A stretch of DNA of 64,000 nucleotides from assembly GCA_965221185.1 (NCBI GenBank), contig OZ244866.1:3410001-3474000 (forward strand). The letters run 5' to 3'. The notes beneath the pieces are model-generated. The model had not been told where the DNA came from, did no database searches, and saw only the letters and a list, made by a program, of their open reading frames with translations. Within the stretch, counting starts at the first letter, position 1; the number at the start of each line of letters is the position of its first letter. Made by a program: the position numbers and the translations under genes. Below, piece by piece: positions 41,466 through 49,845 of this stretch. The DNA comes from Aldehydirespirator sp965221185. GTDB taxonomy: Bacteria; Actinomycetota; Acidimicrobiia; Acidimicrobiales; Aldehydirespiratoraceae.

Positions 41466-42295
41466 CCGATTCGACCACGATGACCGATGCGGTGCCGAGC
41501 GAGACGACCGACGCCCAGACCCTGCTGCAGGTGGACGACATCTCGTTGCGCTTCGGGGGCGTCACCGCCATCGACTCGGTGTCGTTCGAGGTGCGCGACG
41601 GCGAGCTGTTCGCCATCATCGGCCCCAACGGAGCCGGTAAGACTTCGATCTTCAACTCGATCTCGCAGGTGTACCAGCCCCAGTCCGGCGACATCCGCTG
41701 GAAGGGCACCTCGATCATGGGAACCCGTCCCGACCGGGTGGCTCGCCTCGGCGTGGCCCGCACCTTCCAGAACATTGAGCTGTTCCCTCAGATGACGGTG
41801 CTAGACAACCTGCTCACCGGCCGCCACATCCGCATGAGCGGTTCGTTCCTGGCTGGAGCAGTGTGGGTGGGCAAGGCCAAGCGCGAGGAGATCGAACACC
41901 GCCGCCAGGTGGAGGACATCATCGACTTCCTGGAGATCGAGCGCTGGCGGAAACACCCGGTTGCGCTGCTGCCCTACGGGATCCAGAAGCGGGTGGAGCT
42001 CGGGCGGGCCTTGGCCATGGAACCCGAACTGTTGATGCTCGATGAGCCCGTTGCCGGCATGAATCTGGAGGAGACCGAGGACATGGCCCGGTTCATCCTC
42101 GACATCCGCCGCGAACTCGGCATCAGCCTGCTCATGGTGGAGCACGACATGGGTCTGGTCATGGATATCGCGGACCGGGTCATGGTCCTCGACTTCGGCC
42201 AGAGAATCGCGGAGGGCACTCCGGCGGAGGTGCAGCGGGATCCCCGCGTGATCGCGGCCTACCTGGGCAGCACCGAGCTGGAGGTTCGGGCTTAG
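41462..42295 (+). CDS. LIV-type ABC transporter ATPase (LivG-like)
   Basis: A 277-residue ATPase. Walker A GPNGAGKTS (~57-65), the LivG-type GVARTFQNIELFPQMTVLDNLLTG, ALLPYGIQKRVELGRALAMEP in the signature position (an unusual YGIQKR in place of SGGQ/YGxQR), and LLMLDEPVAGMNLEET. The C-terminus includes MVLDFGQRIAEGTP. The TAG stop (42293-42295) overlaps the first base of repeat copy 8. With the LivF-like protein it forms the motor of the transporter encoded from 36234. Confidence 0.94.
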   Translation: MTDSTTMTDAVPSETTDAQTLLQVDDISLRFGGVTAIDSVSFEVRDGELFAIIGPNGAGKTSIFNSISQVYQPQSGDIRWKGTSIMGTRPDRVARLGVARTFQNIELFPQMTVLDNLLTGRHIRMSGSFLAGAVWVGKAKREEIEHRRQVEDIIDFLEIERWRKHPVALLPYGIQKRVELGRALAMEPELLMLDEPVAGMNLEETEDMARFILDIRRELGISLLMVEHDMGLVMDIADRVMVLDFGQRIAEGTPAEVQRDPRVIAAYLGSTELEVRA

Positions 42296-42441
42296 AACAT
42301 GCGCGGATCGGCAGTGAACGCCTCGCGGCGCAGCGTTGCGTCTCCCGCTCTTGTTCGCTGCGCTCACGGGCCGCTCGGGCCACGGCCTCGCTCAACGCCT
42401 TGCGAGATTCTTCGTGAATTGCTGCCTGTCCGCTCGGCCTC
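42295..42441 (-). repeat. Dispersed ~140-bp repeat, copy 8
   Basis: A 147-bp copy starting in the stop codon of the LivG-like gene and ending 6 bp before the bioB start. Left arm GCGCGGATCGGCAG, right arm CTGCCTGTCCGC; the arms pair over 11 of 12 positions if one G-U pair is allowed. Flanks are TTA (42292-42294) and TCA (42442-42444). Confidence 0.9.
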
Positions 42442-42447
42442 TCAGCA

Positions 42448-43446
42448 GTGACTGAGCCCGCGATCCGGAGTGCGTCGGAAGCGTTGCTGGACGAGCGGCG
42501 CCAACTGCGTCCCGACGAGTTGGCCGCGCTGGCCTCCGTGGACGACGGGACGGTTCCGTCCCTGGCTGCTCTGGCCCACGAGGTGCGCCTCGCCTGGGCA
42601 GGCTCAACGGTGGAAGTGGAGGGCATCCTGGCGGCCAAGACCGGGGGCTGTCCCGAGGACTGCCATTTCTGCAGCCAATCGGCCGCTTTCGACACGCAGG
42701 TCAAGGCCACCCCGTTTCTCGATACCGAAGAGGTATTGGGTGCCGCCCGCGAGACCGCGGCGCTGGGAGCCAGCGAGTTCTGCATGGTCTTGGCGGTGCG
42801 TGGCCCGGACCGCCGCACCCTGGACCGACTCATCGAGCTGACTGCGCTGGTGTCGGCCGCCACCGGCCTGAATGTGGCGATCAGTGCCGGCATCCTTACC
42901 CGGGAGCAGGCCTTCGAGCTGGCCGCGGCCGGAGTGCACCGCTACAACCACAACCTCGAGACGAGCCGCTCCTTCTTCGGCGAAGTCGTCACCACCCACA
43001 GCTTCGACGAGCGGGTGGACACCTGCGCATACGTGCGCGAGGCCGGCATGGAGCTGTGCTGCGGCGTGCTGCTGGGCATGGGCGAGAGCATCGAGCAGCG
43101 TCTGGAGTTGATCGAGCAGATCCGAGCGGTGGAGCCCTGCGAGGTGCCCATCAACTTCTTGAACCCTCGCCCGGGCACGCCCCTGCAGATCCGCAAGCCC
43201 GTCGGCGCGCTGGAGGCGATCCGCTGGATCGCGCTGTTCCGCCTGGCGTTGCCGTCGGTGATCCTGCGCTACGCCGGCGGCCGGGAGATCACCCTGCGCG
43301 ACCTGCAGGCCATGGGCATGACTGCCGGCATCAACGCGCTGATTGTGGGCAACTACCTGACGACTCTGGGGAGGTCGCCCCAGCAGGACCTGGACATGCT
43401 CGCTGACCTGCGCATGCCCATCGGCAGCCTGTCGGCTGCGGTTTGA
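42448..43446 (+). CDS. bioB: Biotin synthase
   Basis: A 332-residue radical-SAM enzyme that inserts sulfur into dethiobiotin. The cluster-binding motif CPEDCHFC has Cys68, Cys72 and Cys75. Further family segments are EFCMVLAVRGPDRRTL, HRYNHNLETSRSFF, CCGVLLGMGES, PINFLNPRPGTPL and ALIVGNYLTTLGR. The GTG at 42448 lacks a clear ribosome site and sits 6 bp beyond repeat copy 8. No other biotin genes are in the window. The next gene overlaps the stop. Confidence 0.97.
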   Translation: MTEPAIRSASEALLDERRQLRPDELAALASVDDGTVPSLAALAHEVRLAWAGSTVEVEGILAAKTGGCPEDCHFCSQSAAFDTQVKATPFLDTEEVLGAARETAALGASEFCMVLAVRGPDRRTLDRLIELTALVSAATGLNVAISAGILTREQAFELAAAGVHRYNHNLETSRSFFGEVVTTHSFDERVDTCAYVREAGMELCCGVLLGMGESIEQRLELIEQIRAVEPCEVPINFLNPRPGTPLQIRKPVGALEAIRWIALFRLALPSVILRYAGGREITLRDLQAMGMTAGINALIVGNYLTTLGRSPQQDLDMLADLRMPIGSLSAAV

Positions 43447-43619
43447 GCCAAGGGGCGCGGTACTGCCGCGGCTGCGGGCGCGGCGACTGCGCAGGCTGCC
43501 TGCCGGAACTGGATCCGCCCCGCTACTGCGGGCAGTGCGGCGCGTGGCTGGCCACGTCGGTCACTCCCGCGGGCTGGACCGCCAAGTGCCGCAACTGTGG
43601 CACAACCCGCTCGCCCTAG
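43443..43619 (+). CDS. bsaP: Small Cys-rich protein, biotin synthase auxiliary protein-like
   Basis: A 58-residue protein starting with TTG 43443 and overlapping the bioB stop (TTGA). It contains YCRGCGRGDCAGC near the start, then YCGQCGAWL and CRNCG: eight cysteines in three groups. Actinobacteria encode such a short protein directly behind bioB; in mycobacteria it is an iron-sulfur protein (BsaP) needed for biotin synthase activity. Overlap with bioB, cysteine pattern and length support the same role. The TTG start is inferred from frame and overlap. Confidence 0.78.
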   Translation: MSQGARYCRGCGRGDCAGCLPELDPPRYCGQCGAWLATSVTPAGWTAKCRNCGTTRSP

Positions 43620-43640
43620 CGCCCTGTTGGATCAGGTTCG

Positions 43641-44111
43641 TCAGGCTCGCAGAACCTCGACGACCTCGCGACAGGCTGCGCAGCGATGCACGGCCCGGCA
43701 CCGTGCCGGGCCGAACGGCGACTGCTCCACCAGCGCCGCCGCACCGCAGCGAGGGCACTCCGTCGGCTTGCCTGGCGCGGAGACCGCAACCGTGAAGTCG
43801 CGAGCCATGACGGCCCGGGCGTGCTCGCTGAGCCTCGACGTGTCCCAAGCTTCGGTGCTGCGCTGAACTTCCACATCGGCGATGCCGTCCAGCTCTGCCA
43901 CAGCGTTGGCGATATCGGACGAGATGATGTCGAGGGCCGGGCAGCCGCTGAAGGTCGTGATCAGTTCCACTGTGGCCCGCCCGTCGGTGAGTTCGATCGT
44001 GCCGATCATGCCCATGTCGACCACGCTGACACCGGGATACTCGGGATCGTCCACGCCGCGCAGGGCGTCGAGCACGTCTGTCACGCCGATCGTTCGGGCG
44101 TCGCCGGTCAC
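43641..44111 (-). CDS. MIP18/DUF59 protein with zinc-ribbon tail, PaaD-like
   Basis: A 156-residue protein. Residues ~10-90 are a MIP18/DUF59 (metal-sulfur cluster assembly) domain with DVLDALRGVDDPEYPGVSVVDMG and the conserved Cys57 in TTFSGCPAL. The C-terminal third has CPRCG (Cys119, 122) and CRAVHRCAAC (Cys138, 144, 147), a probable zinc or iron-sulfur ribbon. The two-part build is that of PaaD (PaaJ), which serves phenylacetyl-CoA oxygenase, but none of its partner genes are here. It converges on bioB-bsaP with a 21-bp gap, so a part in Fe-S cluster supply is plausible. Confidence 0.82.
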   Translation of the reverse strand: MTGDARTIGVTDVLDALRGVDDPEYPGVSVVDMGMIGTIELTDGRATVELITTFSGCPALDIISSDIANAVAELDGIADVEVQRSTEAWDTSRLSEHARAVMARDFTVAVSAPGKPTECPRCGAAALVEQSPFGPARCRAVHRCAACREVVEVLRA

Positions 44112-44202
44112 GCTCTAAACCCTACGACCGCCCGCAGGCATGCACTGACCCTCGGCGACGCGCGTAGGGACAGGCCGATTTCAACCACTAGTGTCGTGAA
44201 GC

Positions 44203-45012
44203 ATGTCGGTTGAGGCTGCGCCTGCCACCAAGCCGGCAGTGTTGCGCTGGGGAATGTTGCATCCGTCGGGGTGGGTTGCGGTGGGGACGCTGCTGGCGGC
44301 TCTTATTGCGCACCTGTTCACCGACACGTCCTACCTGGTCGGCAACTTCGAGTGGTGGTGGTGGATCCTTCTTGTCGCCAGCGTGGCCATGTCGGCCTGG
44401 CACGACGGACTCCATCGCCTGCGGCTGTGGATCGAAGCCGTCCCGAAGGCCACGCTGAAGCTCGCGATGATCCTGGCGTGGGCGGTGTTCATTCTCCAGT
44501 TCTTCAACGTGATCACCCGCTACACCAACGAGTACGTGGACCAGGACATCCTCTTCGGCGAGGTCGTCAGCATGGCCTGGCAGGCGTTCGGGCTCATGTT
44601 CCTAGTGGCCATCAACGCCGGTGTGCGCGACGGTGTGAACCCCCGCATCGACTTCTGGTGGACGAACTTCTCGAACAAGACCAAGGCGGCGCTCGACTTC
44701 GCTATGCACACCGTGTTGCTGCTGCCGTTCGTCTACATGAGCGTCCGCATCCTTCAGGGCTACGCGTCCTCGGCGCTTGGCCGGCGCCACAACGGCGAGT
44801 GGCCCGCGAGCTGGCGGGTGTGGCAGAGCTGGGAGGAGGCCGTGGACGCGGGCGGCCTCGCGGTGGGGCCCATCAAAACGATGCTGTTCGTGGGCTTCGC
44901 CCTGTTCGGCCTTCAGATCCTGGCTGAGGTCATCAAGAGCGGCTTCGTCCTGCTTGGGCGAGAGGACTACGGCGACATCGTGGAGCGCGACATCCCGCTA
45001 AGAGTCGAGTAG
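44203..45012 (+). CDS. TRAP transporter small permease subunit
   Basis: A 269-residue membrane protein with four to five hydrophobic segments (~20-45, ~85-108, ~118-140, ~175-195, ~225-245). It is larger than the usual DctQ subunit (~160-180) and resembles the small permease of the mannitol/chloroaromatic (FcbT-like) TRAP branch. It stands 3 bp before the large permease gene, which fixes the assignment. TRAP transporters use an ion gradient and a periplasmic binding protein to import carboxylates. The 90-bp gap upstream is divergent from the PaaD-like gene and should hold both promoters. Confidence 0.85.
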   Translation: MSVEAAPATKPAVLRWGMLHPSGWVAVGTLLAALIAHLFTDTSYLVGNFEWWWWILLVASVAMSAWHDGLHRLRLWIEAVPKATLKLAMILAWAVFILQFFNVITRYTNEYVDQDILFGEVVSMAWQAFGLMFLVAINAGVRDGVNPRIDFWWTNFSNKTKAALDFAMHTVLLLPFVYMSVRILQGYASSALGRRHNGEWPASWRVWQSWEEAVDAGGLAVGPIKTMLFVGFALFGLQILAEVIKSGFVLLGREDYGDIVERDIPLRVE

Positions 45013-45015
45013 CCG

Positions 45016-46599
45016 ATGCTCGGAGTGCTCGCCTTGGAGACGATCTTCGGCATGGACGCGGGCGTGTTCCTGGCCCTCACCATGTTCGCAGTGTTCATGC
45101 TGGTGATCCTGTCGGGCTACAACGTGGCGTTCTCGTTCGCGGCCACGGCCCTGTTCTTCAGCTTCGTGGGCGATTGGCTGGACGTGTTCGACCCCAACAC
45201 GCTCAACACACTGCCGGGTCGCTGGTACAAGGCGATCAGCGACCCGACCCTGCTGGCCGTGCCGCTGTTCGTGCTGATGGGGGCCATCCTCGAGCGGTCG
45301 GGCATGGCCGAGCGGCTGCTGAACGCGTTCGGAATGCTCATGGGCCGGCTGCGGGGCGGCGTTGCGGCCGCGGTTGTGATGGTCGGCACCCTGCTGGCCG
45401 CGGCGACCGGTGTAGTGGCTGCCACCGTCATCGTGATGGGCCTGCTGTCGCTGCCCGCGATGGTGCGACTCGGTTACGACAACAAGCTCTCCACCGGCGC
45501 CATCATCGCCTCGGGCACGCTGGCCCAGCTCCTGCCGCCGAGCATCGTCTTGATCCTGCTCGCGCAGCAGCTCGGTGTGGGCATTCTGGGGCTGTTCGCG
45601 GGGGCGCTGCTGCCCGGCCTGCTTCTGAGCGGGCTCTACGTGGCCTACGTGCTCGTGTTGTCGTGGCTCCGGCCTTCGGTGGGCCCGGCCATGCCCAAGG
45701 AGCAGCGCACGCTCGCCGGCAATCCCTCGCTCCGCACCAAGGCGATCATCGCGCTGCTTCTCGGGCTGATGGTTGGCGGGGTCATGCTGTTGGCCAGCCC
45801 CTGGGTGTCGCTGATCGCCGGAGCGTTCACCTTCATCGTCGTGCTGGCCATCCTGTGGTGGACCCGCATGCTGGCTGCCGAGGTGCTGATAGCCATCGTG
45901 CCGATGCTGGTGCTGATCCTCGGGGTGCTGGTCTCCATCTTCCAGGGGATCGCCACGCCGTCGGAGTCGGGCGCGGTGGGAGTGTTCGGGGCGCTGCTGT
46001 TGACGGTGTTGAACTGGCTGTTCGACGATTTGCTGGTCAAGGAGGGTGCCACCCACATCTCCAAGGCGTGGCGGCTCGACTGGCAGGCGGTCAAGGACGC
46101 GGCCCGCTCCACCACCAACGTGGTGGTGCTGGTCATGACGCTGCTGTTCTGCTCGACGTTCTTCAGCGCCATGTTCTTCCAGCTCGGCGGGTCGGACCAG
46201 ACCTCGGAGTGGCTGACAGCGGTCGGCGGCGGCAAATGGGGCTTCGTGGTCATCGCCATGATCGCCGTGTTCCTGCTCGGCATCAACCTGGAGTTCCTGG
46301 AGATCACCTTCATCGTGGTGCCGATCTTCGTGCCGGCTATGGACCTCCTCGGGTTCACTCCCGACGAGAAGATCTGGTTCGCGGTGCTGATGGCGGTGAA
46401 CCTCAACATGGCGTTCATCTCACCGCCGGTGGGGTTCTCGCTGTTCTACCTGCAGAGCGTGGCGCCGCCGGAGGTGAAGACGTCCGACATCCACAAGGGA
46501 GCCTTCCCGTTCATGGGCTTGCAGGCGCTGGCTCTCGTGATCCTGGCTGCCTTCCCTGCCATCACCTACACGTCGATCGAAACGTTCCGGTTCGGTTGA
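45016..46599 (+). CDS. TRAP transporter large permease subunit
   Basis: A 527-residue permease with about a dozen hydrophobic helices. DctM-type landmarks are LLAVPLFVLMGAILERSGMAERLL (~77-100), AAATGVVAATVIVMGLLSLPAMVRLGYD, GTLAQLLPPSIVLILLAQQL and, near the end, VNLNMAFISPPVGFSLFYLQS. It is longer than a standard DctM (~430) because of a cytoplasmic insert (~340-375, FDDLLVKEGATHISKAWRLD), as in the FcbT-like group. The TGA is followed by a 192-bp gap before the binding-protein gene. Confidence 0.93.
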   Translation: MLGVLALETIFGMDAGVFLALTMFAVFMLVILSGYNVAFSFAATALFFSFVGDWLDVFDPNTLNTLPGRWYKAISDPTLLAVPLFVLMGAILERSGMAERLLNAFGMLMGRLRGGVAAAVVMVGTLLAAATGVVAATVIVMGLLSLPAMVRLGYDNKLSTGAIIASGTLAQLLPPSIVLILLAQQLGVGILGLFAGALLPGLLLSGLYVAYVLVLSWLRPSVGPAMPKEQRTLAGNPSLRTKAIIALLLGLMVGGVMLLASPWVSLIAGAFTFIVVLAILWWTRMLAAEVLIAIVPMLVLILGVLVSIFQGIATPSESGAVGVFGALLLTVLNWLFDDLLVKEGATHISKAWRLDWQAVKDAARSTTNVVVLVMTLLFCSTFFSAMFFQLGGSDQTSEWLTAVGGGKWGFVVIAMIAVFLLGINLEFLEITFIVVPIFVPAMDLLGFTPDEKIWFAVLMAVNLNMAFISPPVGFSLFYLQSVAPPEVKTSDIHKGAFPFMGLQALALVILAAFPAITYTSIETFRFG

Positions 46600-46791
46600 C
46601 GCCGGCCGTCGGCAGCAGACGACCGCGCGCTTGCCTGGCGGGAGGGGGAGCCTTGCACGATGAGGCCGCCGCCTTTTCCTCTCGACACACCGCCGGATGC
46701 TCGTGTATTGTCTCGGCTCCGCCGGTGACGCCGCCCCTTGCGGGCAGACGTCTTGTGGCGACCACAATCATGTCCACCCGGGAGGGAACCA

Positions 46792-48090
46792 ATGAACCAA
46801 GAAGCAAGCTCCGGTCAGACCGACGGTGCGGCTGTTGACATGATCCTAGATGAGGCGAACTCTTCGAGTCTGGCCCGACGGGGCTTCATCAAGGGCGGAC
46901 TCGGTGTAGCCGGGTTCGCGGCCGCCTCTTCCATCCTGGCCGCGTGCGGAGGCGACGACGAGGAGGCGCCCGCGCCCGCCGCCGCTCCGAGCGAGGGTGA
47001 GGCGGCCGCTACGACCACCGCGCCGGCGACAACCACGACGGCAAGCGACACCGTGGCCGTAACCGCGCAGGGTCCTGAGCTTGAGTGGGAGATGGCCACC
47101 AGCTGGCCCACTGCCCTCGTGACGCTGTTCGGCTCGGCTCAGTTCTTCGCCCAGAGGGTGGGCGAGCTCACCGGCGGACGCTTCAAGATCAACGCCCGAC
47201 CCGCGGGCGAGATCGTCGGCGGCCTGGAGGTCCTGCAGACGGTGCGCGACCTAGGCGTGGAGATGGGCCACACCGCGTCGTACTACTACGTGGGCATCAG
47301 CCCGGTGCAGCAGTTCGGCACCGCGGTCCCGTTCGGGCTCACCCAGCGCCAGCAGAACGCCTGGCTCTACGGGGCGTTCAACTCCGACGAGCCCAGCGGC
47401 AGCGACTTGCTGAACGAGTTCTATGCGGCCGAGCACGGCATCATCGCCTTCCCCGGTGGCGGAACCGGCTGCCAGATGGGCGGCTGGTTCAACAAGGAGA
47501 TCAACACGGTCGACGATCTGAACGGCCTGAAGATGCGCATCCCCGGCCTGGCCGGGCAGGTGCTGGAGAACCTCGGCGGCGAGCAGGTGACGCTGGCCGG
47601 CGGCGAGATCCTGCAGGCCATCCAGACTGGCGCCATCGACGGCGCCGAGTTCGTCGGCCCGACCGACGACCTCATCCTGGGCCTCGACCAGTTCCAGGGC
47701 GACCTGTACTACTACCACCCGGGATGGTGGGAGCCGGGCACGGCGCTGGAGGTGCAGATCTCCCTGGAGAGGTGGAACGAGCTGCCTCCCGAGTACCAGG
47801 CAGCCGTGCGGTGTGCCGCGGCGGATGCCAACATGAACACCATGGCCACCTACGATGTGCTGAATCAGGCGGACCTGCAGAGGGTCAAGACATTCGCCCA
47901 GATCCGCGAGTTCTCGCCCGAGCTGATGGCCGCGTTCAAGGCCGAGACCGAGAACGTGCTCGACCAGAAGGCCTCGGAGGACGCGAACTTCGCCCGGATC
48001 CTCGGACCGTGGCGGACCTTCCGCGACGGGATCTCGGAATGGCACGGATTGGCCGAACGGTCGTTCCTCAGCCAGCAGACACAGGTCTGA
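46792..48090 (+). CDS. TRAP transporter substrate-binding protein, Tat-type lipoprotein
   Basis: A 432-residue DctP-like protein. ATG 46792 follows GGGAGGGAA. The signal has the twin-arginine motif ARRGFIKGG (Arg29-Arg30), a hydrophobic core and a lipobox ILAAC (Cys52), so the protein is exported folded and lipid-anchored. A Thr/Ala-rich linker (~60-95) precedes the binding domain (WEMATSWPTALVTLFGSAQFFAQRVGELTGGRFKI). GLKMRIPGLAGQVLENLGG is the usual carboxylate-binding Arg region. Substrates of this branch include keto acids, lactate and aromatic acids; I cannot choose between them. Confidence 0.92.
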   Translation: MNQEASSGQTDGAAVDMILDEANSSSLARRGFIKGGLGVAGFAAASSILAACGGDDEEAPAPAAAPSEGEAAATTTAPATTTTASDTVAVTAQGPELEWEMATSWPTALVTLFGSAQFFAQRVGELTGGRFKINARPAGEIVGGLEVLQTVRDLGVEMGHTASYYYVGISPVQQFGTAVPFGLTQRQQNAWLYGAFNSDEPSGSDLLNEFYAAEHGIIAFPGGGTGCQMGGWFNKEINTVDDLNGLKMRIPGLAGQVLENLGGEQVTLAGGEILQAIQTGAIDGAEFVGPTDDLILGLDQFQGDLYYYHPGWWEPGTALEVQISLERWNELPPEYQAAVRCAAADANMNTMATYDVLNQADLQRVKTFAQIREFSPELMAAFKAETENVLDQKASEDANFARILGPWRTFRDGISEWHGLAERSFLSQQTQV

Positions 48091-48158
48091 TCCAAATCCG
48101 ACGCCGAACCCGGGGTCAGGCTCTTCTCAGGGTCTGATCGCGGGAACTGGGCGGGTAG

Positions 48159-48635
48159 CTAGCTGGCCGCGGGTCGCAGCTCGTGTGCTTGCCCTCTGAA
48201 GAGGGCCACCAGCTGTGGCGCGCCCGGGTCGGCCTCCGCGCCGGTTCGAGTGACGGTCACGTCGTAGCCGCCGCCTGAACGGGTGCGGTAGCGCTCCACG
48301 CACAGCGCGATCAGTTCGTCCCCTGCCGACGCGGTCCGGACGAACTGGATGGAGGCGCCGGATGACACAGTGAGACGGCCGTGGCTGTTGCAGGCGCACT
48401 GGAAGGCCGTGTCGGCCAGGGTGAAGATCACGCCGCCGTGACATTTCCCCGCGCCGTTGAGCATGTCGTGTCGCACTGTCAGTCGAGCGGTGGCGCACCC
48501 CAGAGTGGCCCCGGTCAGCTCGATGCCCAACTCTTGGGCCGCCCGGTCGTGATCGTGCAGCCGGCGGGCGTGGCTCTCGGGATCGGTGCCGTCATGAACG
48601 AGTTCCGGCTGGCTGCTTGGCGAAGTGTCGGGCAT
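48159..48635 (-). CDS. PaaI-like hotdog-fold thioesterase
   Basis: A 158-residue hotdog-fold protein. The segment ARLTVRHDMLNGAGKCHGGVIFTLADTAFQCACNS is the PaaI/Them4 active-site helix (N and G/HGG with Asp), followed by SSGASIQFVRTASAGDELIA. Such enzymes hydrolyse acyl-CoA or hydroxyphenylacetyl-CoA thioesters, often to release stalled CoA. The ATG at 48635 was chosen as the last before the conserved core. It is divergent from the phosphotransferase gene with only 19 bp between the two starts. Confidence 0.88.
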   Translation of the reverse strand: MPDTSPSSQPELVHDGTDPESHARRLHDHDRAAQELGIELTGATLGCATARLTVRHDMLNGAGKCHGGVIFTLADTAFQCACNSHGRLTVSSGASIQFVRTASAGDELIALCVERYRTRSGGGYDVTVTRTGAEADPGAPQLVALFRGQAHELRPAAS

Positions 48636-48654
48636 CTGCGGCACACTACGCGGC

Positions 48655-49845
48655 GTGTCGAGTTCAGACAGTCCCCCGGAGTCGGCTGTCAAGGCGCACG
48701 GCGACCCGGCTGAGAGCAAGCTGCCCAACGCCCCGAAATTCCGCACCGATCGGAGCCACTACCAGGCCGCGCTCGAACAGTGGATGCGGCGCGCCTTTCC
48801 ATCCAGGTCGGGCCTGACCGTGGCCGACATCGAAGTCCCGGTGAGCACCGGGTTCTCCAACGAGACTGTGATCCTCGACGCGGCCTGGACCGAGGACGGC
48901 TCTGATCGCCAGGAGCGCTACGTCGTGCGCATCGAGCCCGCCGACGGCGGCATGTTCCCTCCCCAAACGCCGCACTGCGCGGTGTCGGTCGAACTCCAGT
49001 ACCGGGCCATGAAGGCGGTAGCGGAGGCTGGCGTGGCGCCGGTACCGCCGCTGTTCGGCTACGAGCCCGACCCGGCCGTGCTGGGCGCCCCCTTCTTCGT
49101 GATGGGCTTCGTTGGTGGGCGGATCCCCGCCGACGTTCCCCGCTACACCGAATCGGGTTTCGTGGTGGACGAGGCGACACCGCTCCAGCGCCGACGCATG
49201 GTGCTGTCGGCCATCGATACCATCGCCGGCATCCACAGCCTGGACTGGCGCAACGCCGGCTTGGACTGGCTCGATCCGAGTGGCACCGGCCGACCGACGA
49301 CCGCACTCCAGATCGACCTGTACCGCGGCCATGTCCGCTCGGAGCTGGCGGGGAGAGAGCATCCCGTGCTGTATGCCGCGCTCGACTGGCTGGTGGTCAA
49401 CGATCCCGCCGATGAGCGGGTGGGGCTGACGTGGGGCGACGCCCGGCTGGGCAACATCATCCTGGCGGATTACCGGACCGCGGCCGTGCTGGACTGGGAA
49501 GTGTGCGCGCTGAGTCCGACGGAGGCCGATGTGGGATGGTGGTTGATGTTCGACCGCATGTCCTTCGACGATCTCGGCATCGACCGGCTCGATGGCTATC
49601 CGACACCCGATGAGATGATCGCCCACTACCAGCAGGCGTCGGGTCGTGCTGTGCTCGACCCGCACTATTGGGAGGTGTTCGGCGCCATGCGCTTCTGCAC
49701 CATCTTCATCCGCTTGGGCGACCGCCTGACCGCGGCCGGCTTCGTGCCGCCGGAGCGGAACCCTGCCGTGGGCAATCAGGTGACAGCTGCGTTGGCCGCG
49801 CTGCTCGGCATCGACAACCCCACCCCCGATCTGCTGGCCCGATGA
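48655..49845 (+). CDS. Phosphotransferase of the aminoglycoside/choline kinase-like family
   Basis: A 396-residue kinase-fold protein. The catalytic loop reads LTWGDARLGNIIL (Asp and Asn of the HGDxxxxN motif with Trp in place of His) and the metal-binding segment is AAVLDWE. FSNETVIL and YVVRIEPADGGMFP form the nucleotide-binding lobe. This variant is common in actinobacteria near acyl-CoA metabolism genes, but the substrate is not established. The GTG start at 48655 leaves 19 bp to the divergent thioesterase, so one or both messages are probably leaderless. Its stop overlaps the asparaginase start. Confidence 0.82.
   Translation: MSSSDSPPESAVKAHGDPAESKLPNAPKFRTDRSHYQAALEQWMRRAFPSRSGLTVADIEVPVSTGFSNETVILDAAWTEDGSDRQERYVVRIEPADGGMFPPQTPHCAVSVELQYRAMKAVAEAGVAPVPPLFGYEPDPAVLGAPFFVMGFVGGRIPADVPRYTESGFVVDEATPLQRRRMVLSAIDTIAGIHSLDWRNAGLDWLDPSGTGRPTTALQIDLYRGHVRSELAGREHPVLYAALDWLVVNDPADERVGLTWGDARLGNIILADYRTAAVLDWEVCALSPTEADVGWWLMFDRMSFDDLGIDRLDGYPTPDEMIAHYQQASGRAVLDPHYWEVFGAMRFCTIFIRLGDRLTAAGFVPPERNPAVGNQVTAALAALLGIDNPTPDLLAR

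Noticed and set aside
43641..44111. Phenylacetate degradation protein as the definite role
   Set aside because: Architecture is PaaD-like, but no paa genes are nearby; the neighbouring bioB suggests an Fe-S role instead.
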